A stretch of DNA of 64,000 nt from Chrysogorgia sp. JL179-B06. Lineage: Eukaryota > Cnidaria > Anthozoa > Scleralcyonacea > Chrysogorgiidae. The stretch covers positions 1,469,501-1,533,500 of the forward strand of contig JAYKKM010000005.1 in the NCBI GenBank assembly GCA_035772405.1, given 5' to 3'. Shown piece after piece: positions 13,101 to 25,100 of the stretch (positions within the stretch are counted from its first letter, which is position 1; the number at the start of each line of letters is the position of its first letter). The notes under the pieces were generated by a model. The model had not been told where the DNA came from, made no database searches, and saw nothing but the letters and a program-made list of their open reading frames with translations. Both the position numbers and the translations under genes were made by a program.

Positions 13101-16100
13101 GGCAGTGGTTGAAAAAAATGTGTTAAAAAAAATGACAAATGTTCGAAAACGACGAAAATCTCAAGAATAAAGACACTGTTTGCTGAGATTTTTAAGTCAT
13201 TTTAATAGGAAATGTCAGGAAATTTGCCAGGAAATTTTGCAATATCTGGCAGGAAATATTGCAATAAATAAGGATGAAAACAGGAAATCCAGTTTTATGA
13301 AAGTGGAAGCACTGGTATTATAACAAATGTTTTCGAAGCGCTCAGTGGAAACCCCGCGCTTGATCATCACGAATATCAAGGCATGTTCGATATTGCGCTT
13401 TAAAAAAAAACTAAGTAAGGTAGCACAATAACCTTTACGTATATTGTTGACAGATAAATTATCTTTGTTTTAAGGTATAAGAGAGCTTGTAGGGTTGATT
13501 ATTTGTCAAGAAAATGTTCGACGTATTCGTGTTATTAAAATTGCGGATGGCGGCCAAATTATATTTTTGCATATATATAATAAGGCGCCCTTCGAACGTT
13601 TTGTTGAGAAAAAGTAAGCTTTAGAAGGTGGTTTATTATACCTTAAAAGAAAGATAATTTATCTGTCTAAAGCATACGTATAGCTTATTGTTGTAGCTTA
13701 CTTAGTTTTCCTAAAAAAAGCTGAAAAACGAACAAGTCCAAAATAAACAATATTGCCGCTAATTTGAATAAGTCTGTCGTATTTTAAGCCGTTTACTTCG
13801 AACGTTTTCTTGAGAAATAATGAAGCATACAAGCTCTATATTACCTTGAAAGAAATATAATTTATCTGTCTATAACATACGTAAAGTTTATTTTGCTAGC
13901 TTACTTAGTTTTATTGTAAATTCATTGAGATCACGGACCAACCCGTTCCGAAATCGCTCGTCATCTTTTAGTGTGGGTCTACCGCGATCAATGATCAAGA
14001 TACTTACCGCCACATTCCTTATGAATCTTATCACAAATTTACAATATTTCTTTGGATAGTTTGAGCGAACACTCGAGCAATAGTGACCAAAGAAGATGGC
14101 GCATAAAGAAGATGGCGCATAAGATGAGCACGCGGATAGCAGCCCCCCCCCCCCCCCCCCCCCCCCCCGTAATAATTGCAATTTGTCGACACGAAAAATA
14201 ATAAAAATAAAAAAAATACAGGAAAGCCACTGGAACCTAGACTCGGCTACCACCACAGGTGGTAACCCGAGTAACTAATTACTATTGTGTTCAATTGAGA
14301 TGCTATATGAACAACTCGAGCTCGTGTCCCACCGGGATATCCAAACACTCGAAAACAATTAACAAAAACACTCGCGCTTGGCGCTCGTGTTTTCATACAT
14401 TGTTTTCTCGTGTTTGGATATCCCAGTGAAACACTCGCTCTCGTTGTTCATATATAACATCAAATATCTCAGTAAAACGGTTGGTGTACGGCCGAAATAG
14501 CGTACGTGTTGTGCAATGCGATGTCCCTCTCCTTCCAAATGAGTAGTCTAACGTTTCGAGCGAAGGATTTCACTTTACGGTTTCACTCTGACGAAGGTAA
14601 TCACTCAGTTATTACTTCACAGTTTACGTTTCACTCTCTGACGTAGGGCTTTCGCTCGAAACGTTATACAATTTCCACACCGCTATTTCATAGACTTGCT
14701 CCAAATCTGACTCTTGATTGTTTCGGGTTTGTTTAAAGACGGGTTTGTTTCGAGAATACAACCCGTCGAGTTCCGACCGTTTGGCGAAATGGTTCGTAAT
14801 ATTTACGGACCATTGCTGCATCCTTTCTGATACTCTCTATCGCTACCCAGACGGTTGGATGCGAGTAGCCCACCAATTGCCGAAATGCACGATTCCAGCT
14901 CTCACAAAGGTTGTTCGTTCTATCTTCATTGGCGATTGTCGTCAAAACGCACTTTTCGCCACGTGCTCTGGGTTAAGTGGTAGAAACAGGCCTTGGTAGT
15001 GACTTGTGGACCATGCTTGTTTGCAACGGCGTTTATAATGGCTTGCTCAAAATCGGTCACCGTTGCTGTTGGATCAAAATGTAGCCCGAATTCATCTCCT
15101 TTATCAAGCACTGCGGTTAGAACTTCTTCGTAAATCTCGTGACTCTTACCAGGCAGAAAAGCATATACACAGCTTACTGCGGATTCGCCAAGATGAGCAC
15201 GAATGACAAATATCTGTTCGAATAATGCAGGTGCAGATGAGAATGTTCCGTCCATAAACCATGTATCCGAGCCAGCCAAATGACGATCGAAGACCATCCT
15301 CGGTAGCAAATACGACGATTCGGTTTCTTGCGTCAGCACCGCTGTCGTGAATAAGGAAAGGGCGTTCTTCTCCACCTGTCGTCCACTCATTTTCAATTCG
15401 CAACTCTTGTAAGGAAGCTGGCTCCTTTGGTCGGGTGGTCTGTTTCTGCCTTTGGATATTTCGTTTTAGCGAATTCGTTCGTCCCATGGCCATTCGTCCG
15501 CCATCGGTCAGCTGTTCCATGCATTCAGCTAGGATCTGGCTGGTGTTACCTCTGTTGCCAATTAAACGTTGACGAAGATTTCCCCGCATCTTTGCTGCCT
15601 CTATGGTAAAGATGTTGCCGTCATGGTTGTGTTCGATTCTTGAAATGTCACGTAACACATCTATGTCAGTTGTTATTTTGCCATTGCGGGAAAGCGCTGT
15701 CCTCTTGGAGCATTCCCACCGCTAATTAGTGCTGGAACTGGTTGGACTTCTTCGTGTACATATGACCATCGTAACATAGCTTTTCACCCCCTTTGTTGCT
15801 TTGAAGGACTTCCATGATTGGTAGTTAGTTTGTAACTGAATTGAGAATCTAAAGCAGCTCTTTATAGGATTACGTATTATCACTCACTTCATAGAAATGT
15901 GCTTTTTTACGAAATGCTTTTGGGAGTCATCCAAGCATTCTGCTTTTGTTATGGATTGCTTTGTCAGTGGCCCACGTGTATTGTTCTTTTGTTTATGCGG
16001 AATGCTTTTGTGAGTCATCGCTCATTGAAATCGTAACAGGAACTGCGAGAAAATCGTGCTATTAAAAAAACTTTTTCTCAGGTTTTTATATTTCACTCAG

Positions 16101-19100
16101 GATTAAAATATGGATTTTTTGTCTGAATTCTGTAATTTGGGTGTTTTGTCGCCGGGGATATTGTCGTCGGGGATTTTGTCGGTGGGGATTTTGTCATGTG
16201 GGGTTTTTGTCGGTAACCCGGTCTCCAGCATTTCTTACAGTACTAGTTGGGAGAAGTTGTTTTAAAACAGGTCTAAATCACCCATGGTGATCATTCCCTT
16301 TATTCTCATTACAGGAACCTCTATACTGTACATGGCTAACCATTGATATTATTAGGAGAAGTTATATGCTGGTCACTCCTGGGATATAAAGGGTCACTGG
16401 ATTGCATCAGTGGCATATAACTATATGGGGGGACAGAATCTCAGAATGCACTTTTGTCAATTTTTTGAAATTATTTATTGGGAAATTATTTATTGATCCT
16501 ATTTGATTAATACAAGGTCATTGATTGAGAGTAAATTTGTTGCGTTACTATTTTGTGAAGATACTAAAGAATCCAAAGAACACAAAAGGATATATAATTG
16601 ACAAAATAGTGCCTACTTACAAAAATTATAAGGAAGTTACACAAGTGCAAATATAAGAAACCAGTACTCATGTGGACATGCCCACTTTTTTAGATGCACC
16701 CACTTTGTTAGATATGCCAGCTATTTTGGACACACCAACTTGTTGGAAATTTGGAATGTTTGATTCCAGGCTCAGAATCTCTGGCTACACCACTGACTTG
16801 CATAAATAATATTGAATTGAGTATATATAGCTGTTATGAATAGGGTTTTTAAGAATCTTGATTATAAGTTTGTGGCAAGATGTGTCATTTGCTGTAGGCT
16901 TGCAACTACTTGCAACTGCTTGCATAACTGCATACAAGTTTGTTAATAAGTTGCACCAATCTAAGCTTGTGGCAAATACGTTTACTGCAACTGAACTAAC
17001 CTATTGGTACTATTAGAAAGTGTCTATAGCTTACGAAAGCTTGTTTTCTGAGATTTCTTATTTATGTGTATTTCTAGGCTGTTTCATAATAATTTAATTT
17101 GGTCTTTTCCTTTTTCAGATCGTATGCATGTTATCGATTCTCTTCCCTTACTGTGGATGTTAGATGGAAGACTCATTACATGTAAAAGCTCCCTGATTCA
17201 CCCAAATTTATACCTTAATTACCATAGCTTTAGGAGTAGAAATATTGAGAGATATGGGTAACAGAAGGAAGGTAGATGGGTTAGCATGAGAAGAATAGAG
17301 ATGGAAGGCAAATGAAGAGGTTAGGATTGAGAGTAGGTGAGGCAAAAAGAGAAGAGAAGGGAAAGAAAGGAAAGGGAGGAAAGCAATGGAAAATATTTCA
17401 GGAAGTGAAAGGAAGGGAAGGTAGCGAAAGGGAAGGAAAGTGAGTTGTGAAGGCATGGAGAGAAAGGAAACGAAACGAAAAGAAAGTATCTAACAGTTTA
17501 AATAAAGATTATTATTATATTATTAATATAAAGAAAAGGAAAGGTGAAGAAAAGGGAATGGAAAGGAAGAAAAGGAGAGTAGAGAAGAGAAAAGGGAAAA
17601 AAGAAGGAAGGAAAGGAAGGGAATGGAAAGGCAAGGGGAAGGAAAGGAAGAGAAGGGGAGGGAAGTAGAAAAGAAAAGAGAAGAAGGAAGGGAAAGAAGA
17701 GGATAGAAAGGAAAGCGAAGGGTTTAAGCCGTAAGGTAAGGTAAGGTAAGGTAAGGTAAGAAATGGAAAGCAATATGGTAGTAACAATTAATTTGATAAC
17801 TGTTATTAATGTTTACTTGATAAATATATGGTGTCACACATGAATTTCTCAGCCATATTAATTAATCTCTCAAATATTTTTTGTAGCTGCTGAAAGAGAT
17901 CAAGTCTATAGGTTTTTTCAAGAAAGTGAACTAACTGAAAGACCAGTGGTAAAGTTTTTATTAAATTAAGTTTTAATTATAAACATGTTCAGCTTGTCTT
18001 GTTCTTTGCAAAGGCATGTTGTATTTCATATTTCCTTAAACACTAGCTTCCCGGCATAGTTCAGTTATGACGACTCAATGTAAGTGTTTGGAAAGTTCTT
18101 TTACTAATGGCAGGGGCAGCTTGACCCACCTGGAGGTTTCCTGGTGGGCCACAAAGATTTGTAGCTTGTGGGCCCAAATAATTTGTAGCTTGTGGGCCCC
18201 AAGGATTTGTAGCTTGTGTGCCCCAAGGATTTGTAGCTTGTGTGCCCCAAGGATTTGTAGCATGTGGGCCCCAAGGACTTGTAGCTGGTGGACTGCAAGG
18301 ATTTGTAGCTTGTGGGCCCCAAGGATTTGTAGCTTGTGTGCCCAAAGAATTTGTAGCTTGTGGGCCCAAATAATTTGTAGCTTGTGAGCCCCAAGGATTT
18401 GTAGCATGTGGGCCCAAGGATTTGTAGCATGTGGGCCCCAAGGATTTGTAGCATGTGGGCCCCAAGGACTTGTAGCTGGTGGACTGCAAGGATTTGTAGC
18501 TGGTGGACTACAAGGATTTGTAGCTGGTGGACTCCAAGGATTTGTATCTTGTGGGCCCCAAGGATTTGTAGCTTGTTGGGCCCCAAGGATTTGTCGCTTG
18601 TGGGCCCCATGGATTTGTAGCTTGTGGACTCCAAGGATTTGTAGCTTGTGGGCGCCAATAATTTGTAGCTTGTGGGCTCCAAGGATTTGGGCATCAAGGA
18701 TTTGTATCTTGTGGGCCCTAAGGATTTGTAGCTGGTGGACTGCAAGGATTTGTCGCTTGTGGGCCCCAAGGACTTGTAGCTGGTGGACTGCAAGGATTTG
18801 TAGCTTCTGGGCCCTAAGGATTTGTAGCTGGTGGACTGCAAGGATTTGTAGCTTGTCGGCCCCAAGGACTTTTAGCTGATGGACTGCAAGGATTTGTAGC
18901 TTGTGGGCCCTAAGGATTTGTAGCTTGTGGGCCCTAAGGATTTGTAGCTGGTGGACTGCAAGGATTTGTAGCTTATGGGCCCCATGGCTTTGTAGGTTAA
19001 AAACTAGAAACAATATGACACAATGTCTATAATCCAACCTGTACATTTTGACTATAGATTTATATATAAACTAATAATAAGTACACTGTCCTGTTATTTC

Positions 19101-22100
19101 AAATCCTTGGGCCCACCAGCTACAAATCCTTGGAGTCCACCAGCTACAAGTCCTTGGGGCACACAAGCTAATGAAGATAATTAAGATGCTTACATATGTA
19201 AATGTATATTCTTTTTATCGGTACTACAGTGTATATAGTCGCCGCCCCCTGAAAATAGGTCCCTATATAGAATGTCATTTTCAGGATCGTATTAGTTTGT
19301 TAGCCACGCCGCCACTGACTAATGGTCAGTTTATCTTAAATGTTGATTGTTAATTTATACTCACTACCTCTATGTGTTAGGTTAACCATTGATATTATTA
19401 TTAGAAGTTAGGTGCGAATCATCACTGGGGCACAAGGGGTTAACCAAGTTATTATGTGAGTCGTGGAATCCTGTATGTAAAAAAATTATTCAAGCAAGTC
19501 CACATAGCGTTTTGGCAATATGTGCCTGTGTTCGAGATTGTCAAGAGATGACCAATGATAAAGTTGCATGATTGCTTCTGTTTTTTTCTTTAGCGTCACA
19601 AATTATCTCAGAAACATTTTACACCAACTTCGTTAAAAAATCTTCCTGTCACGGGTGTGTTTGGTGAAAAGGTAACTCGTAAAGCCTGTATCAGATGTTA
19701 CCCACCCTCAGATAGTGTCCCCAGGGACAGTATGCAGTATGGTAACTCGCTATCTGGGCGTGTTGTATAAAAGGGTAGTTGCCGTAACTATACACCTTTA
19801 ATCTTAACTTATTTACCAACATAGTAAGTATATACTGTAGTCATGTACCACGGGATGTACAGTGTGTGTAAAAAAACGTAACCCTTAGAAAATGAATTAG
19901 TATTCTTTTCAAACAACCTATTGTAGTAGTTTCGAAACCCTAAACACCTCTGAGCCACAGGAAGAGAAAAAGCTTTTCAACTTTCACCATGCATACACTT
20001 CATGCATGCAATTTTTCTTAATTTACCAGGTGTATAAGACCGTATTTTTTTACGCATCCTTGGCTCAGAAGTATTTAGGGCTTTCAAACTACAACAAAAG
20101 GTTGTTTGAAAAGAATATACAATGATTGGATGAGGCTGAAGAATTATCCAGACCGAGGTCAATGTTATCTGCCGAAGCCGAAGGCTGAGGCGGATAACAT
20201 TGACCGAGGTCTGGATAATTTCTGGTGTCATGCTCAGCCGAATCCAATAATTGTTTTATTATACATTGTTCAAAATGGTCTTACTAAAAATATACAAACA
20301 AAGTGACAGTCTGGTAGTAATTTACTACAAGCCATTTTTCATTTTGTAATTTTCGCGCGCTTTTCCTAGTGACGTCATCAACGTCCGTCCAATAATTCAC
20401 AGTATTCGACGGAAATGACGTCGCGCCTGCCGGACATTGAGAATTCACTGGAGTATGTTGACCAATAAGAAACGAGAATGAAGTTTGAATATATAATATA
20501 CTAATTCATTTTCTAAGGGTTCCGTTTTTTTTATACACACTTTATATCGCTAATATCCCGAATATGTGATTAGTGTATCAAAAAGTAGGGGACGGAGTTT
20601 GAATATCCCGGGCCAGCTCGCCTCCATGTAATGAGGGCGTTAAGCCCGTTTTCCACTGTATAGAAATTACACGCGTACCGACATTTCTATTGTGAATATT
20701 GAATAGATTCAGTTAATTAGTTCAAGCCGAGTGCTCGTAAGACAATAGAAATATTCCCTTCGCGAAAAGAAATTCGCCTGGTGGAAAACCGGCTTTAGCG
20801 CAGACTTTTCACTGCACAATCTTCTTCGTCACGGCCTTCTTCACTCTTCCTTGCTTCACATTCAACACTTTTTGTTGTATTAGTTTTCACAAATCTGTTT
20901 TTAGCAAACTCCGAGTTTACATCCAATCTCAAACAAGTTCATCTTTTCGGGAAAATGATTCACGTTGAGTTATCCCAAACTCAAACTGAAAAATGTCACG
21001 CATAGGATGATATAAAAAATGTCACGCATAGGATGATATGAAAAATGTCACGCATAGGATGATATGAAAAATGTCACGCATAGGGTGATATAAAAAATGT
21101 CACGCATAGGATGATATAAAAAATGTCACGCATAGGGTGATATAAAAAATGTCACGCATAGGATGATATAAAAAATGTCACGCATAGGGTGATATAAAAA
21201 ATGTCACGCATAGGGTGATATAAAAAATGTCACGCATAGGGTGATATAAAAAATGTCACGCATAGGATGATATGAAAAATGTCACGCATAGGATGATACG
21301 AATAATGTCACGCATAGGATGCTATAAAAAATGTCACGCATAGGATGATATGAAAAATGTCACGCATAGGATGATATAAAAAATGTCACGCATAGGATGA
21401 TATGAAAAATGTCACGCATAGGATGATATGAAAAATGTCACGCATAGGGTGATATAAAAAATGTCACGCATAGGATGATATAAAAAATGTCACGCATAGG
21501 GTGATATAAAAAATGTCACGCATAGGGTGATATAAAAAATGTCACGCATAGGGTGATATGAAAAATGTCACGCATAGGGTGATATAAAAAATGTCACGCA
21601 TAGGGTGATATGAAAAATGTCACGCATAGGGTGATATGAAAAATGTCACGCATAGGATGATATAAAAAATGTCACGCATAGGATGATATAAAAAATGTCA
21701 CGCATAGGATGATATAAAAAATGTCACGCATAGGATGATATAAAAAATGTAACGCATAGGGTGATATAAAAAATGTAACGCATAGGATGATATGAAAAAT
21801 GTCACGCATAGGGTGATATGAAAAATGTCACGCATAGGGTGATATGAAAAATGTCACGCATAGGGTGATATGAAAAATGTCACGCATAGGGTGATATGAA
21901 AAATGTCACGCATAGGGTGATATAAAAAATGCAGTCATAGTAGTGACACCTTTTTATTGTAAAATTATATAGACTTTATAGTTTTAACCTGAGCCTTGCC
22001 TACATCAAGGTTTCGATCTATGCTGCTATGTTGTATTGATGGGTGACCTTTCTAAGGCCCAACCGATAGTGATCAGTAGTAACTTTACCTTTTTGATGTT

Positions 22101-25100
22101 TTTTGCTCAGACAGAACATTGGATGAAGAGGTTTCCTTTACATGAACAAATGAGTAAAGGTAATCCTAAATAAGGATAGCCCACTCAGATTGCTTTAACC
22201 ATCAAACTAAATAGGTTATGCGTATACGACAAATACAGTACTGCCTAGAAGTAACCTAACACTGCGGATGCGGTTCGGTTGCGATTAGACTGCGGTCGAC
22301 ACATTCGACCGCAACCGCAAGAATATTGGCGACCGTACTCTTCGGATTCCGAGCTCGTTCGATTATAAGAACGCGAAAGCAAATGAAATGAATAATTTTT
22401 ATTCTATTCAATAGTGATTTAGACATTATTTTAAGAGTGTTTTGTAGTTGGTCAAACTACATTCTTTATTGTATGATATTGATTCTTACTTCAACTGCAG
22501 AATGCGAACGACTAAACCATGTGTAAAACGACGCCAAATACCCATTGCAGTCAACCTTCGGAAACTTAGTGCTAGAAATATTGGTGTAACTTTCGACTCG
22601 TTCATGTCCATGGAATGCCATATAAACAATATCTGTAAATCTGCATTTCTGACACTACGTAATCTGTGTCGTATAAGAAAGCATATCTCGGCACACTCAG
22701 CTGAAACCTTGATACATGCATTTATTACATCCAAGCTAGACTTTTGTAATTCTTTATTTTTTGGTCTCCGAAACACATGATCCAAAAACTCCAATCTGTC
22801 CAAAACTCTGCAGCCAGATTAGTCAGCTCGATACACAGACATGAGCACATAACACCTACATTAAAGGACTTACATTGGCTACCTGTGGAGCATAGGATAC
22901 AGTATAAGATCCTCTTACTAGTCTTCAAGTGTATGAATGATATCGCACCATCTTATTTGAAAGATCTCATTCGCCCATATGTGCCCAAACGTCAATTGCG
23001 GTCTTCATCGAAACATTATCTCGAATCTGAACCATACAAACTGATAGGTTATGGCAACGGCGAGCCTTCTCAGTAGCAGGGCCCATATTATGGAATTCTT
23101 TACCAGACCATCTAAGAGATCCCACCATACCAAAGAAACTTTTAAGAATAGACTTAAATCACACTTGTTTAATTTAGCTTATTATTAAGTATCCATTTTA
23201 ATTATTGAACGTTACTTTTCTACTTGTAAATTATTAATAGTTAGGAGTTCTTTAAGCATGTTGTAATTATTTTATTTATCTTCATTGTAAAGCGCTAAGG
23301 GCTAAAGGGATTAGCGCTATATAAATAAACATTACATTACATTAATATTGCGGTTAGGTTACGCGAGGTTCGACCGAGTTAAAGGGACACTCCGGCCCAA
23401 ATACAAATGCAGTTCATATGAAAGATCTTACTGACTTTAGTTTATTTCCAAAGTTTCAGCATTCCTATCAATTTAGTTAAGAAGATGTGGCTAGTTGAAG
23501 TTGGAGAGTTTGTCCAATTTCGACGCCATTTTGTTTCTCAAATATGACGTCACTGAGTGACGTGAGCTCGTATTATGCCTAAGAAGCTCCTCTACTTTCC
23601 TGTATGATGAACTAAATAGTTTATTTCGACTAATTTTCGTCCAAAGACCATTCACAATAACTATCACTATGTGATCGCCATCAAAACAACTCCACTGACG
23701 ATAAAGAATCACTCAATGACGTCATATTTTCAAAACCAATATGGCGTCAAAATCCACAAATTTTCAACTTCAACTAGCAATATCTTCTTAACTAAATTGA
23801 TAGGAATGCTGAAACTTTGGAAATAAACTAAAGTCAGTAAGATCTTTCATATGAACTGCATTTGTATTTGGGCCGGAGTGTCCCTTTAACCGCGGTTTCG
23901 GGCTATTTCTAGGCAGTACTGTAAGACAGTACTCGAGCGGGCCCTTTATCACAGTGAAATGTGAGATGGGATCTATAAACCAACCAACTTTGATCTACTT
24001 CGCATTTAACTCTCGAATGAAGGGTCTTCGCTAGCTCGAAACATCAGCGAACATCATCCTTTCTCTATTTTGTAGTAGGACTGCAGTAGGACTGTTTTCA
24101 TACTTTACTTTGATGCTTAATGTTTCGTTTCAAAATTTTTTATTTATAGAACTTGACCAAAGACGTTTACGTTATCTTGCTTACAATTTAAAAGAAGATG
24201 TGTGCCTCCAGTCAACATATATGGATGGCAGGAAAAGGTTTAATATTAATATTTTATCTATATTTATAAAATAAGTGAGTAGCAACACACGCTCTGATTG
24301 GCTACGTGCTGTATATCTCAAGGCATGCTGACGTGATACTGACGTGATTTGATTTGTCTTTTTTGACGAATTTTAACTAGTCGTTTTTATTTCGAAAAAG
24401 AAGTCAAGAAATATCTGGATACAAGCTTAATCAAGTTACAAATGTTTTCCTTCAATTTTGAGAGCATTTTCATCATTATAAATTACACGCCAACGAAAAT
24501 ATACCACCCGTCAGACGCGTGGCACTAGAGTGTGCCAAGCACTTCCTGAAGTTAAGCCGCATTTTTTATAAAGAAATAACTTAGTAGTACACATAAAACG
24601 TGTTATGCTGCGTAGGCAGTGTAGATTTACAAATCAAATATCTAAAAAGGTTGGTGTACTGCCTAAATAGCATGTAAGTAGTCTAACGTTTCGAGCAAAG
24701 GCCTTTCGTCAGAGAGTGAAACGTAAAGTGAAACGTTAGACAACTTATACGCTATTTCGGCAGTACACCAACCTTTTTAGATATTTGATTTGTATTAGTA
24801 GCACACAGATCGATTCATGACAGCACTCATGCAAAAGATCTTCTGCAGTAGCCATGTTTTCTTTGGGCGAGCCACGGACGAGCTAGCAATGTTATAGTTT
24901 TTGGAATTGAGATACAGTAAAAAATGCATATTAATAAAGTATCATGAGTATTCTTTTGAATACTATTCAGTTTTACTCATTTTTCTGAACTTTTGTCATT
25001 TTGCTCGAATAATGATAGTGGTATTTACGCTATTGGTCTATGGTATAGCGTTTCACTGGCAATAAGAAGGTTCGATTGAGCTACACACAGACTCAGTTGG

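Larger units (their letters stand above)
7690..16219. mobile_element. MULE-type DNA transposon, 8.5 kb, with long inverted repeats
   Basis: About 115 bp at 7690-7815 (units of gacaaaatccccnn, then aattacggaattcagacaaa) recur as an inverted copy at about 16105-16219. The two ends are flanked by the same 9-bp word, ggtctccag, at 7681-7689 and 16220-16228. Long inverted repeats and a 9-bp target duplication are classic for Mutator-like elements. The interior carries a frameshifted FLYWCH-MULE transposase on the - strand near the right end, plus nested elements (9348-12049, 12785-13314, 14302-14455). The element lies in intron 3 of the LRR gene. Confidence 0.85.
22236..23921. mobile_element. TA-flanked DNA element with nested LINE and MITE
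   Basis: The left end cagtactgcctagaagtaac and the right end tatttctaggcagtactg are inverted repeats next to TA on both sides, as in Tc1/mariner/pogo insertions. Inside lie a LINE 3' fragment (22450-23345) and a TTAA-flanked MITE (23383-23885). A self-complementary stretch of gcggtcg/cgaccgcaa lies near 22290-22320. Confidence 0.75.

Noticed and set aside
14039..14256. Gly-rich frames of 60-120 codons
   Set aside because: The Gly run comes from the 26-base C homopolymer, and the rest matches no family.
17447..17787. Lys/Glu/Arg-rich and Phe/Leu/Ser-rich ORFs of 70-90 codons
   Set aside because: Direct consequence of the polypurine strand composition.
18075..19046. 323-codon open frame on the - strand (and several parallel ones)
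   Set aside because: It is a translation of the 24-bp minisatellite; the unit length keeps many frames open on both strands and no splice or start context supports it.
20990..21925. CRISPR-like array
   Set aside because: Units are contiguous 26-bp tandem copies with no unique spacers, and the context is an animal intron.
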